Origin: Bacteroidota bacterium
GTDB lineage: Bacteria > Bacteroidota > Bacteroidia > Chitinophagales > Chitinophagaceae
Direction of reading: 5' to 3'
Assembly: GCA_018266555.1 (NCBI GenBank)
Contig: JAFEAF010000019.1
Location: forward strand, 214,645-278,644
Length of the DNA stretch: 64,000 nucleotides
The notes beneath the pieces were generated by a model. The model saw only the letters and a list, made by a program, of their open reading frames with translations, searched no databases and had not been told where the DNA came from. Positions within the stretch are counted from its first letter, which is position 1; each line of letters begins with the position of its first letter. Positions 51,775 to 61,803 of this stretch are shown here, in pieces. Position numbers and translations under genes: made by a program.

Positions 51775-52116
51775 ATGCATCAAAAGCCTTTGCTAAAAAG
51801 TGTAACAAGCCTGCTGCTGCTTTTGATATTTGCATTCAGCATCACTCCCAAACAATGGATTCATGAATGGGTATTTCAGCATAAAGATGTTTATACCAGG
51901 TGTACTGATGGCAGCTTTAAAACGCATTTGCATCAGTCAGGCTTTCATTGCGAGTTGGATAACATTGTTGTGCTTTCACCATTTATTTCGGAAATCGCCT
52001 CCATTGAATCAAATGCTCCCCTGGTTCACTCTGTTTATTATTCCCGAAACATAATTACCCTTAATTCTAACAATTATTTCTTCTTTGATCTGCGTGGACC
52101 TCCTGCCATGGGTTAA
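51775..52116 (+). CDS. Small exported protein upstream of a TonB receptor
   Basis: A 113-residue protein with a signal-anchor (LLKSVTSLLLLLIFAFSI) and a Cys/His-bearing segment CTDGSFKTHLHQSGFHCELD. Bacteroidota often have such a small protein just before TonB-dependent receptors for metals. A metal-related role is inferred from the C-x8-H-x-H-x4-HC pattern and the position. ATG at 51775; the earlier TTG-start frame adds seven residues. Confidence 0.65.
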   Translation: MHQKPLLKSVTSLLLLLIFAFSITPKQWIHEWVFQHKDVYTRCTDGSFKTHLHQSGFHCELDNIVVLSPFISEIASIESNAPLVHSVYYSRNIITLNSNNYFFFDLRGPPAMG

Positions 52117-52253
52117 TTGGATCCTCTTTGGGCAAACACAATTCAACAAAAATTAGTTTCTGTTTTGTTGAACTAAAATTAAAAAGCAGCAATACGGATT
52201 AAGAACAGGCATTAACCGAATACTTGCACCTGTTTTCAGCAAAATATTATCTA

Positions 52254-54782
52254 ATGAAAAAAAAATTATTGATTAGCATTTCATTTTTACTGGTATCAGC
52301 CATGCAATTCGTAAAAGCACAAGGTATAGAAAATGAAACAGCCAAAAAAAAGGCTCATTATTTTATTGGCACTCTTACCGGCCATGTTACGGATAAAAAC
52401 AATGGGACTCCCCTGGCCGGTGTTACGGTATATATTCCGGATTTGAGAGTGGGTGGGGTAACGGATTCAGTCGGTAAATATGCTCTGAAATATTTACCCG
52501 AAGGAAATTTTCTGGTAGAAGCAAGAATGATCGGGTATAAAACGGTAACAAAAAATGTAACGATTACAGATGTTTCTTCCGAAAATTTTGAACTTGAAAT
52601 CAGCGCTGTGGAAGAAGGCGAAGTGGTGATCACCGGTTTGACAAAAGCCACCCGGATAAAAAGAAACCCGGTGCCCATCATTTCCATAAATCATGATTAT
52701 ATTTCAAAAAATCTCAGCACCAATATTATAGACGCCATTGCAAAAGTTCCCGGCGTGAATGCTGTCACCACAGGGCCTAATATTTCCAAACCTATTATCC
52801 GGGGGCTGGGATTCAACCGCATTCTTACTTTGTACGATGGTGTGCGGCAGGAAGGAGAACAATGGGGCGATGAACATGGAATTGAAATTGATCAATATGG
52901 TATTGACCGCATAGAAGTAATTAAAGGGCCGGCCAGTTTAAGTTATGGTTCGGATGCCCTGGCAGGTGTGGTAAATTTGATTCCCTATCAACCGGCTCCC
53001 GAAGGTAAACTCAAAGGTGATATTTTAACTGAATACCAAACCAACAATGGAATGTTCGGAGGCTCGGCCATGTTGAGCGGTTCTAAAAATGGTTTTGAAT
53101 GGATGGGCAGAATTTCGCACAAACAGGCTACCAATTACCAAAACAAGTATGATGGCAGGGTATATAACACCGGTTTTAATGAAACGGATGCATCAGCCTC
53201 TTTTGGCTTACATGGAAATTGGGGGTTTTCTCATTTGAATTTCACTTTATATAATGACCTGCAGGAAATACCGGATGGAAGCCGTGACTCTGCAACCGGA
53301 AAATTCACCAAACAAATCACTGAAGAGGATTTATATCGTCCGATAGTACCAGATAATGAATTGAAATCTTACTCTATTACTCCTTTGCATCAGCATATAC
53401 AGAATTATCGTGTCTATTCAGCTAATAGCTTTTCATTAGGAAGAGGCCGCCTGATCTTCAATCTCGGTTATCAAAGAAGCGTTCGCCGGGAATTCAGTCA
53501 TCCTGAAGTTCCCTACCAGGATATAGCAGGATTATTTTTACAACTGAATAGCTTTACTTATGATGTAAAATATAATTTTCATGAAAACAATGGGTGGAAT
53601 ATAACGGCCGGCGTCAACGGAATGTACCAGCACGATAATGTGACAAAAGGAACGGATTTTATTATCCCTACTTATCACCAGTTTGATGTGGGGCCTTTTG
53701 TATTGCTTCAAAAAACAATTCATAAGCTGGACCTGGCCGGTGGATTGCGATTTGACAGCCGCTCTTTTGTTAATAATGAATTATACACCAAACCAGATCC
53801 CGTCACCGGTTTTGATACGCCGGTTTATGGTGCTGACACGGTAAATGCAAATCATAACTTTTATTCTTATAAACATTTTTTCTCCGGATTTTCTTCCAGT
53901 ATTGGCGCTACATATAATTTCAATAAAAGTTTTTCAGTAAAAACAAATATTTCCAATGGTTTCCGGGCGCCGAATATTTCTGAAATTTCTGCTAACGGAG
54001 TGCATCCGGGCACCAATATTTACCAGATCGGTAATAATAATTTCAAGCCTGAATTCAGCTTACAGGAAGATATAGGTTTTGCTTTTTCATCTTCTGCATT
54101 AATCGTCAACCTGAGTTTATTCAATAACCGGATATACAATTATATTTACAACCAGAGGTTATTGAGTGTTAACGGCGGTGATTCCGTAATTGTGCCCCTC
54201 AATCAAACCTATAAATTTCAGCAGGGCAAAGCGAATTTGTATGGAGGAGAACTCAGCATTGATTTGCATCCCATAAAAGCGCTTCATTTTGCAAACAGCC
54301 TATCTGTAGTCTATGCAAACAACAAAAGCGTTAATGCCAAATTATCTCCCGACAGCAGCCGCTACCTGCCTTTCATTCCCCCGCTGCATGGGCTTTCAGA
54401 ATTGCAATATGATTTTTCTTTTAAATCCAAACGGTTAGTCAATACATTTATAAAAGCTCAGGTAGCTTATACGGCCGCTCAGAACCGGGTGTATTTGACG
54501 GATAATACTGAAACTCCCACGCCGGGTAACAGTTTATTTAATGCGGGTGCAGGCATGGGCATTGCAAATAAAAAAGGGAAAACGGCTTTTACCATTTCCA
54601 TTATGGGAAATAATTTATTCAATGTAGCATACCAGGATCATCTTAGCCGGTTGAAATATTTTGTTTGGCACACGGCCTCTGGAAATGCGGTAGCAGGGCC
54701 CAAAGGAGCTTATGGCATTTATAATATGGGAAGAAATATCCAGTTTAAAATTAATGTGCCCCTGTCCTTCGATGCGAAATAA
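52254..54782 (+). CDS. TonB-dependent receptor with carboxypeptidase-like N-domain
   Basis: An 842-residue outer-membrane receptor. Signal peptide (MKKKLLISISFLLVSAMQFVKA), CarboxypepD_reg-like domain (about 40-125: GHVTDKNNGTPLAGVTVYIPDL), plug domain (VPGVNAVTTGPNISKPIIRGLGFNRILTLYDGVRQEGEQWG, IEVIKGPASLSYGSDALAGVV) and a beta barrel to the end. No SusD partner follows, so the ligand is probably a metal complex, siderophore or vitamin rather than glycan. The small Cys/His protein upstream supports a metal link. It ends at a strong terminator. Confidence 0.92.
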   Translation: MKKKLLISISFLLVSAMQFVKAQGIENETAKKKAHYFIGTLTGHVTDKNNGTPLAGVTVYIPDLRVGGVTDSVGKYALKYLPEGNFLVEARMIGYKTVTKNVTITDVSSENFELEISAVEEGEVVITGLTKATRIKRNPVPIISINHDYISKNLSTNIIDAIAKVPGVNAVTTGPNISKPIIRGLGFNRILTLYDGVRQEGEQWGDEHGIEIDQYGIDRIEVIKGPASLSYGSDALAGVVNLIPYQPAPEGKLKGDILTEYQTNNGMFGGSAMLSGSKNGFEWMGRISHKQATNYQNKYDGRVYNTGFNETDASASFGLHGNWGFSHLNFTLYNDLQEIPDGSRDSATGKFTKQITEEDLYRPIVPDNELKSYSITPLHQHIQNYRVYSANSFSLGRGRLIFNLGYQRSVRREFSHPEVPYQDIAGLFLQLNSFTYDVKYNFHENNGWNITAGVNGMYQHDNVTKGTDFIIPTYHQFDVGPFVLLQKTIHKLDLAGGLRFDSRSFVNNELYTKPDPVTGFDTPVYGADTVNANHNFYSYKHFFSGFSSSIGATYNFNKSFSVKTNISNGFRAPNISEISANGVHPGTNIYQIGNNNFKPEFSLQEDIGFAFSSSALIVNLSLFNNRIYNYIYNQRLLSVNGGDSVIVPLNQTYKFQQGKANLYGGELSIDLHPIKALHFANSLSVVYANNKSVNAKLSPDSSRYLPFIPPLHGLSELQYDFSFKSKRLVNTFIKAQVAYTAAQNRVYLTDNTETPTPGNSLFNAGAGMGIANKKGKTAFTISIMGNNLFNVAYQDHLSRLKYFVWHTASGNAVAGPKGAYGIYNMGRNIQFKINVPLSFDAK

Positions 54783-54801
54783 ATAATTTCGAATTTGAGC
54801 G

Positions 54802-54838
54802 ATGCTGCAGTATTTCATCTGCGGCATCTCTTTTTTAT
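54802..54838 (+). terminator. Intrinsic terminator after the TonB receptor
   Basis: GATGCTGCAG pairs with CTGCGGCATC (one G-U) around an 8-nt loop and is followed by a T-run. The ECF gene is convergent with it. Confidence 0.85.
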
Positions 54839-54847
54839 AGAAATCTT

Positions 54848-56083
54848 TCAGCCACGCATCAACCTGTCCATTTTCTTTTCTATAGTCTGCTTATCGGTTT
54901 GCGTTTTTGCCAATGCCAATGCTTTTTCAAAATGCTGACGGGCTTTTGCAGTATCCATATCAGAATATAATTCTCCAAGCAGCAGAAAATAAAAATGATT
55001 GTTCGCCAGATTTAGTTTTTCTGCTTCCTCAATCGCTTCTTTTTTACCATGAGCTCTTGATAGCGCATAAGTGCGGTTTAATGCCGCCACAGGAGAATAT
55101 TCCAATTGCAACAACTGGTTATAGAGCTGTAAAATTTGCTCCCATTTTTCTTTGCTGTTTGTTTTCTGCGTATGACACCATGCTATGCCGGCTTCCAGAT
55201 GATATTTTGAAATTTGATCTCCGCCCGCGGCATGATGAAAAAACCAGGCACCCCGGGCAATCAGCTCCTGATCCCAAAGCGTTTCGTCCTGCTGATCATA
55301 CAAAATCAATTCGCCGTTTATATCCATCCTTGCATCAAACCGGGAAGCATGAAAACACATCAAAGAAAGTAATGCGTTTACTTCCGGCAAATCGGTTGTC
55401 TTATTTTCAACTAGGATATTGCACAGCCGCATGGCTTCAAAGCAAAGATCTTTACGAAGCGTAACGTCATTACTCAAGGAATAATATCCTTCGCTGAATA
55501 ACAGGTAAATTGTTCGCAGAACAGCAGCAAGCCGCTGTTCTATTTCTGAAGCGCCAGGCATTTCTACACGAATCTTTTCTTCCCGTAATTTTTCTTTGGC
55601 CCGAAATAATCTTTTATTGATCGTTTCCTTATTAGTAAGAAATGCGTCTGCAATTTCTTCAATGCCGAATCCACAGAGTATGCGTAAGGATAAACTGATC
55701 TGTGCATCCACAGAAATGGTGGGGTGACACAGTGCAAACATCATTTGCAACTGGCTATCATTTATATTTTCCGGAGAAAGATCAATCCCGGGTTCGTCAA
55801 TAGCTTCCAAAGCCTTCTTTAATTCCGGGGCGATTTTATTTTCGAAAAGATTATTTCTCCGTAAATAGTTTTTTGTTTTGTTTTTTGCCACTGTATAAAG
55901 CCACGCTGTTGGATTTTCAGGTACGCCATTCAGCGCCCAACTTTGAGCAGCGCTGAGAAAAGTTTCGCTGGCAATATCTTCAGCCTGCTCCACCTGTTCT
56001 AATCCATAATGACGGCACAATACTGAAACGATCTTACTATATTCAGACCGGAATAAATGGGGTATTAATTTATCTGCCTGCAT
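54848..56083 (-). CDS. ECF sigma factor of the ECF42 type with C-terminal TPR-like region
   Basis: A 411-residue extracytoplasmic-function sigma factor. Region 2 (about 1-75) with LFRSEYSKIVSVLCRHYG and ENPTAWLYTVAKNKTKNYLRRN, region 4 (about 115-175) with LRILCGFGIEEIADAFLTNKETINKRLFRAKEKLRE, then a helical extension of about 230 residues ending in a TPR-like pair. ECF42 sigma factors pair with DGPF-domain proteins, and one (56332-56694) lies directly upstream on this strand. ATG at 56083 or 56089; no anti-sigma gene is visible. Confidence 0.9.
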   Translation of the reverse strand: MQADKLIPHLFRSEYSKIVSVLCRHYGLEQVEQAEDIASETFLSAAQSWALNGVPENPTAWLYTVAKNKTKNYLRRNNLFENKIAPELKKALEAIDEPGIDLSPENINDSQLQMMFALCHPTISVDAQISLSLRILCGFGIEEIADAFLTNKETINKRLFRAKEKLREEKIRVEMPGASEIEQRLAAVLRTIYLLFSEGYYSLSNDVTLRKDLCFEAMRLCNILVENKTTDLPEVNALLSLMCFHASRFDARMDINGELILYDQQDETLWDQELIARGAWFFHHAAGGDQISKYHLEAGIAWCHTQKTNSKEKWEQILQLYNQLLQLEYSPVAALNRTYALSRAHGKKEAIEEAEKLNLANNHFYFLLLGELYSDMDTAKARQHFEKALALAKTQTDKQTIEKKMDRLMRG

Positions 56084-56331
56084 AAACAAATGAGGCTGCC
56101 GAAAGTAATGTATCCCTCAAAGCCACAATGTACACGAAGAAAATGAAGTCAAATAATAAATGCTTTGTATTCTTTGCGTCTTGTAGGGAAATAACAAAAT
56201 TGGCTTTTGAGTCTCGTTATCATTTTTAACTTTCATTATCATCAGCAGCAATAAATTTGCATAACGACGCAGTATGATCATTTTGGAAAAGCAGCCGACG
56301 TTTTGATGAATTAAGAAACAAATTATTATTA

Positions 56332-56694
56332 TCAATGAAGCCCGTCACGCCTTGCTATCTTTCTTACTTCAACACTGTTCCCCTCTCCTTGCAATACAGG
56401 ACAACCTTTGGCAAATCCCACAGCTTCTTCAACGGAATCAGCTTTGACAATGATGAATCCGCCGATGGTTTCTTTAATATCTCCGAAAGGTCCGTCGGTA
56501 ACAATGTTTTCCACACTTTTGTGTGATACCACTTTTGCGTTTTCAAAAACAAGACCGGTGCCACTGCTGAATTTGTTTTGCGCTGCAATACCGCCAATCC
56601 AATCCATCGTCTGTTTCATCCAGGCTTGTATTTGTTCCGGCGAAGCAACCTTTTTGCCATCCGGGTGTCGAAAAATTAAAATGTACTCTTCCAT
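56332..56694 (-). CDS. YciI-like DGPF-domain protein
   Basis: A 120-residue dimeric alpha/beta-barrel protein with the DGPF signature in VTDGPFGDIKETIGGFIIVKADSVEEAVGFAKGCP. Its partner is the ECF42 sigma factor downstream. Family members are thought to bind small molecules or act as regulated target genes of the sigma factor; no enzyme activity is established. Start at 56694; the 56712 start adds six residues. Confidence 0.9.
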   Translation of the reverse strand: MEEYILIFRHPDGKKVASPEQIQAWMKQTMDWIGGIAAQNKFSSGTGLVFENAKVVSHKSVENIVTDGPFGDIKETIGGFIIVKADSVEEAVGFAKGCPVLQGEGNSVEVRKIARRDGLH

Positions 56695-57204
56695 GTTAAA
56701 AGTTTTTTGCATGAATAAATTTATTTACTCCATTATAACAAACGCAGGAGGACGGATTGGACATTCCTTTTTATCTTTTTGTAGAATCGTTGAAAATAAA
56801 AAAATGGCGTAAGCAAGGATTTTTAACTCTTTGCAATAAAGCCAATCTCGCTTATCTTAATACGACAGGTTATTCAGTAGATACTGACATCAGAATATAC
56901 AAGATGAGGTTACGGAATTAGAGATCAGCTCTCCAAACAATTTAAAGTTATTTAAATTTTTGGAGCAGTTTTTTTCCCGATTAAAATCAAAATATCAATT
57001 GGGTTACATTGGGTTATTTTCAATGTTGCGGTTTTTTGCAGGAACAAAAATTTTCTTTTTGCTTCTTTTTGCGAGAACCTGCGATTTTCCTACCTATATA
57101 TTTAATAAATTGCGATACCAAAATTCAGGAGAAGTAAAAAACTAATTGACAATCGCAGAGCATTTTTTTATTTCTTCATTATTAATTTATAAACCAAAAC
57201 GCTT
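56695..57204. other. Long intergenic leader before the SusC gene
   Basis: 510 bp without a supportable gene. A 61-codon frame at 56960 has no start context or homology. A weak GCAGG/CCTGC pairing (57037-57085) could form part of an mRNA leader. An upstream promoter is expected for the sus pair, but no -7 consensus could be placed with confidence. Confidence 0.5.
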
Positions 57205-60200
57205 ATGAGAAAAGCAATTTTCTACAGCTTAACATTGTTGCTGTTTTTAATTCCGGTTTCTGCATTTTGCCAGGTAAAAAATGTAACAGGCAAAATCACT
57301 GGTGAAAATGGAGTGGCAGTACCTTTGGCAACCATTCATCAAAAAGGTACTAAAACTTCAGTTTCTGCTGATGAAACCGGACAATTTTCCATAACGGTGT
57401 CAGGCAAAAATCCTGTACTCGTTATTTCTTCAGTCAATTTTCAAACGCTTGAAGTGCCGGTAGGTGCTGAATCGGTTGTCAATGTTACTTTACAATCGGG
57501 TGGTGAATTAACCGGTGTAGTTGTTACGGCATTGGGCATTAAACGTCAGCAAAGATCATTGGGGTATTCTGCGCAAAGTGTCAATGCGCAAGCCATCACC
57601 GAATCGCATCAACCAAATATTATCAATGCACTGCAAGGAAAGATTGCAGGGGTAACTATTACCAGTTCCGGAGGCGGACCGGGACAAGGTTCTAACATTT
57701 TAGTTAGGGGGATTAACTCTTTAAACCTCGGGACAGAACCGTTGTTTGTTATTGATGGAATTCCCATTGACAATAACACTTCTTCTCAAGGAACAGGTGG
57801 TGGATTACCGGCTTCTATGCCTAACAGGGCGGCAGATATAAATCCTGAAGACATTGAAAGTATAAATATCTTAAGAGGTGGCGCCGCTACAGCCCTTTAT
57901 GGTTTGCGTGGCGCAAATGGTGTTGTAGTCATTACAACTAAAACTGCACGCACAGGTAAATTCAGGGTTAACTATGCCGCTACATATGGAATTGACCAGG
58001 TTGATAAATTTCCTGCTGTGCAAAGCAAATTTTCCCAAGGCTTCGGAGGCCAATATGACCCGGGGTCATTCTGGCCAGAGTGGGGACCTACTATTGAAAA
58101 GGCAAAACAGCTAGACCCTACACATCCGGATAAACTATTCAATCAGTATAAAAGAGCTTATCAGAACGGTAACCAATTTAGAAATACACTGACATTATCT
58201 GGGAGAACAGAAAAAGCTTCTTTATCTTCTTCCGTGTCATATTTTAAACAGAATGGAACTATACCATGGACCTGGTACCAGGATATTTCGGTAAGAATGA
58301 ATGGAAGATTAAAGTTTAATGACAAGTTCAATATGGGAAGTGCGTTATATTATTTTAATACAGATGGAAACTTTTATGATGCTAACCGGTTTAATGAAAA
58401 CCTGTCCTACTGGTCACCACGTTGGGATGTGAGAGATTTTATTAAACCTGATGGTACACAAAAAACGTATGGCAATAACAATCCCTGGTGGTCAGCCTAC
58501 ACAGATCGGTTTAGATCTAATGTAGATCGAATCATTGGAAGCCTTGATTTTACATTTAGCCCTGTTTCATGGGCTACAGCTACATACCGCATTGGTATGG
58601 ATTATTATGCTGATAAACGAACACATACACAACCGGGGCCAAAGGGTGTTCCCGGAGAAGTTGTAGGATCCGATGATAATGGTCTTGGGTTTGTAGGGCA
58701 ATATAGGAATTCTTTCCGCCAAATCAATAGCAACCTGATGATCACTTTAAATCATGACTGGAATAATAAAATTAAAACAACATTACGGGTTGGCCATGAT
58801 TTATTGGACCGCTCCAGAACTCAGATAGCGGCAACCGGAAGTGAATTGGTGGTTTACAACTTATTTACTTTAGGAAATGCAAAAGTTCAGAATGTAGGGC
58901 AATACGATGAAAATTACCGCATCATAGGGGCTTATGGTGAATTGACAACATCTTACAAAAATTATTTGTTTTTAACTGTAACCGGAAGAAACGACTGGAC
59001 ATCTTCTCTTGAAAAACAAAATCGTTCTTTCTTTTATCCTTCTGCAAGCCTCAGTTACATTTTCTCCGATATGTTTAAACTGCCGGAATGGATGAATGAA
59101 AGTAAATTCCGCCTTTCCCTGGCTCAGATTGGAAAAGATGCAAATCCATATAGCACCAGTATTGTATATATTCCTACCGGTGCGCCAATTAATGATGTCA
59201 TCAGGTTTACAAGAAATAATGCTGCCGGTGATCCTTCACTCAAACCGGAATTAACCACAGCATTTGAAGTAGGAACTGATCTTAATTTCCTAAATAACAG
59301 GCTCGGTTTGAATTTTACATGGTATAGATCTATCAGTAAAGATTTAATCATGGATGTGTCCACAGCTCCGGGAACGGGGCAAACAAGCATAACGCTTAAT
59401 GCCGGTGAAATTAGAAACAAAGGTGTTGAATTGACATTGACCGGAAAACCTTTAGTTACAAAAAATCTGACATGGGAAACACAGTTAAATTTTTCTGCTA
59501 ACAGAAATAAAATATTATCTGTTTATAAAGGACTTGATTACATACCCGGAGGAGGCTCTTTTGGATATGGTGGTTCGGGACCTTCATTTCTTTTCAGACC
59601 AGGGTACTCAGTTGGCGATATTTACGGAACATATTGGTTGCGCTACTATGGAAATAAACCAGAAGATCCTTTACATACAGATAAAAGCCTTCCACAGGTT
59701 ATTGGGGCAAATGGATTTCCTGTAAGAGCTCCGGCTTCCAGCCAAAAAGTTGTTGGCAACTCTATGCCGGATTGGATAGGTAGTATTACCAATACATTAA
59801 AATATAAAGGGTTATCATTGAGTTTCATGTTTGATACCCAGGAAGGACTGGAAAAATGGAATCAACTTGATAATTTTATGGCTGCATTTGGAATTGCCAA
59901 ATACACTGAAAACAGGAATCAGACTGTTGTTTTTCCAGGTGTACTTTCTAATGGAACTCCTAATACAAAACCAGTTTGGCTGGGACAGGGTGTAGGACCG
60001 GATAATGTAAATTACGGATCAGCCGGTTATTATAGGGCCATTTACCGGGGAGTAACAGAAAACTTTGTACAAGATGCAAGTTGGATTCGCCTTCGTACGA
60101 TTTCCGTAAGCTATACATTACCGGCTTCTTTGCTTAAGAGAACTTTTATTGATAATGTCAATATTAGCTTCACAGGTAACAACCTTTGGCTATCTACTAA

Positions 60201-60324
60201 ATATAATGGGTTTGATCCTGAAGCAAGCGATGCCATTACTGGGGATATTACGAGTAGCTCACAGGCAGGATTTACTTATCCTCCTTTGAGAAATTTTTTG
60301 TTCAGCATTAATGTAAACTTTTAA
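57205..60324 (+). CDS. SusC/RagA-family TonB-linked outer-membrane protein
   Basis: A 1039-residue importer of glycans or peptides. Signal peptide (MRKAIFYSLTLLLFLIPVSAFCQ), CarboxypepD_reg-like domain (about 25-105: NVTGKITGENGVAVPLATIHQKGTKTS), plug with the SusC signature LFVIDGIPIDN (about 175-190), AADINPEDIESINILRGGAATALYGLRGANGVVVITTK and a beta barrel ending in INVNF. The partner SusD gene follows 11 bp downstream. No glycoside hydrolase is near, so the substrate is unknown. Confidence 0.95.
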   Translation: MRKAIFYSLTLLLFLIPVSAFCQVKNVTGKITGENGVAVPLATIHQKGTKTSVSADETGQFSITVSGKNPVLVISSVNFQTLEVPVGAESVVNVTLQSGGELTGVVVTALGIKRQQRSLGYSAQSVNAQAITESHQPNIINALQGKIAGVTITSSGGGPGQGSNILVRGINSLNLGTEPLFVIDGIPIDNNTSSQGTGGGLPASMPNRAADINPEDIESINILRGGAATALYGLRGANGVVVITTKTARTGKFRVNYAATYGIDQVDKFPAVQSKFSQGFGGQYDPGSFWPEWGPTIEKAKQLDPTHPDKLFNQYKRAYQNGNQFRNTLTLSGRTEKASLSSSVSYFKQNGTIPWTWYQDISVRMNGRLKFNDKFNMGSALYYFNTDGNFYDANRFNENLSYWSPRWDVRDFIKPDGTQKTYGNNNPWWSAYTDRFRSNVDRIIGSLDFTFSPVSWATATYRIGMDYYADKRTHTQPGPKGVPGEVVGSDDNGLGFVGQYRNSFRQINSNLMITLNHDWNNKIKTTLRVGHDLLDRSRTQIAATGSELVVYNLFTLGNAKVQNVGQYDENYRIIGAYGELTTSYKNYLFLTVTGRNDWTSSLEKQNRSFFYPSASLSYIFSDMFKLPEWMNESKFRLSLAQIGKDANPYSTSIVYIPTGAPINDVIRFTRNNAAGDPSLKPELTTAFEVGTDLNFLNNRLGLNFTWYRSISKDLIMDVSTAPGTGQTSITLNAGEIRNKGVELTLTGKPLVTKNLTWETQLNFSANRNKILSVYKGLDYIPGGGSFGYGGSGPSFLFRPGYSVGDIYGTYWLRYYGNKPEDPLHTDKSLPQVIGANGFPVRAPASSQKVVGNSMPDWIGSITNTLKYKGLSLSFMFDTQEGLEKWNQLDNFMAAFGIAKYTENRNQTVVFPGVLSNGTPNTKPVWLGQGVGPDNVNYGSAGYYRAIYRGVTENFVQDASWIRLRTISVSYTLPASLLKRTFIDNVNISFTGNNLWLSTKYNGFDPEASDAITGDITSSSQAGFTYPPLRNFLFSINVNF

Positions 60325-60335
60325 ATTTTATCATC

Positions 60336-61745
60336 ATGAAAAAATATTTTAATCTTATTTATTTAATGGTGATAGTGGCATTAATATCAGGGTGTAAAAA
60401 ATATCTTGATATAAATAAGAACCCTAATGCTTCGACAGACCCTCCGATAGCGGGGTTACTTGCTAATACCACAAACCTTTCACCGTATAATGCCTATTAC
60501 CTGGCCAGTCTTACCTCTTACTACACACAATACCTCGCTTCTCCAAGTGTAGATGGTACGGCTGATACTTACCAACAATCAGACCCCTCCACTGCCTGGG
60601 GTAGTATTTATAATACGCTGACTGATCTTTATGATATGAATAAATTTGCACAGGCAAATGGATTAGTTGCATACCAGGGTGTCGCAGATATCCTCACTGC
60701 GTATAACCTGAGCATAGCTTCAAATGCATGGGGAGACATTCCTTATTCAGAAGCATTTTTGGGAGGCGCTAAACTGGCACCCAAATATGATAATCAAAAA
60801 GGAATTTACGATACATGCCTGGCTTTGATTGACAGAGGAATTGCATTATTGAAACTACCTGCGGCTACGGGTGGATTAGATGCCCCCAGCGATTTTATTC
60901 ATGGTGGCAATCTGACAAGCTGGGTAAAAACGGCTTTTGCTTTGAAAGCCCGATTGCTAAACCAGGTAAGTAAACGTCCAACTTATAATGCGACTTCTGT
61001 ATTAGCTGCAGTTGATAATGCTTATACATCAAATAACGACGATGCGCAGATTACTGCCTTTGAAGTAAGGAATCCCTGGGCACAGGATGCAAGAGATAAT
61101 GCCAATTTAGTTCTGGATGTATGGCTTAGCTCTTATTTTGTAAATGCAACCAATGGCAAAACTTATGGTGTCTTTGATCCACGCTTACCTTTAATTACCA
61201 ATAAAACAGATAGCGGAGATTATAGAGGTACTCCGAATGGTGCCGGTTACCAGGGAACCAGAAATACAGATCATGTACAATGTTACCTTGACGTAGGTAA
61301 ATGGTACTCCGCTGATAATTCTCCTTTAATGATGTTAACAAATTCTGAAGTTCGGTTTATTGAAGCAGAAGCTGCATTGAGAGCAGGCCAATTAGATAGA
61401 GCATACAATGCCTACCTCGCAGGCATCAGGGCGAATATGGTAAAGCTGAATGTAGCACAGGCAGATACCACTTTATACCTTTCCAATCCTGCTGTTGCTG
61501 TTGGTAAAAATAACCTGACTCTTAAACTAATCATGAAAGAAAAATATGTCGCTTGCTTTTTGCAACCTGTAACCTGGGTGGATATGCGCAGATTCGATTA
61601 CAACTATCAAAGTTTTGCATTACCTGTGAATGTATCACTTTCTACATTTATCAGGAGAGCAGACTACCCAAGCACAGAAACTACAAGGAATGGCGCTAAT
61701 GTTCCCGCTTACCAAAGAACGGATCATCTGTGGTGGGATCAATAA
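60336..61745 (+). CDS. SusD/RagB-family outer-membrane lipoprotein
   Basis: Surface lipoprotein that binds the ligand and caps the SusC channel. A 469-residue protein with lipobox ALISGC (C20), the KKYLDINKNPN start, TPR helices (TALYDMNKFAQ-like LYDMNKFAQANGL, ILTAYNLSIASNAWGDIPYSEAF) and RFIEAEAALRAGQLDRAYNAYLAGIRANM in the second half. Co-transcribed with the SusC gene and followed by a terminator. Confidence 0.95.
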   Translation: MKKYFNLIYLMVIVALISGCKKYLDINKNPNASTDPPIAGLLANTTNLSPYNAYYLASLTSYYTQYLASPSVDGTADTYQQSDPSTAWGSIYNTLTDLYDMNKFAQANGLVAYQGVADILTAYNLSIASNAWGDIPYSEAFLGGAKLAPKYDNQKGIYDTCLALIDRGIALLKLPAATGGLDAPSDFIHGGNLTSWVKTAFALKARLLNQVSKRPTYNATSVLAAVDNAYTSNNDDAQITAFEVRNPWAQDARDNANLVLDVWLSSYFVNATNGKTYGVFDPRLPLITNKTDSGDYRGTPNGAGYQGTRNTDHVQCYLDVGKWYSADNSPLMMLTNSEVRFIEAEAALRAGQLDRAYNAYLAGIRANMVKLNVAQADTTLYLSNPAVAVGKNNLTLKLIMKEKYVACFLQPVTWVDMRRFDYNYQSFALPVNVSLSTFIRRADYPSTETTRNGANVPAYQRTDHLWWDQ

Positions 61746-61770
61746 AAAGAATATTATTCTAAAAAAATTA

Positions 61771-61799
61771 AAGGCTGTCTCATCGGGGCAGCCTTTTTA
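61771..61799 (+). terminator. Intrinsic terminator after SusD
   Basis: AAGGCTG pairs with CAGCCTT around an 11-nt loop, then a T-run. It is 5-35 bp before the left end of the insertion sequence. Confidence 0.85.
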
Positions 61800-61803
61800 C
61801 GTG

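Noticed and set aside
56117..56335. 72-codon minus-strand frame between the ECF and DGPF genes
   Set aside because: Low-complexity Ile/Leu/Phe runs and overlap with the end of the DGPF gene; more likely the promoter spacer of the sigma gene.
56960..57145. 61-codon frame upstream of the SusC gene
   Set aside because: No recognisable start context, composition typical of AT-rich noncoding DNA, no similarity to a known leader peptide. Left as part of the long spacer.
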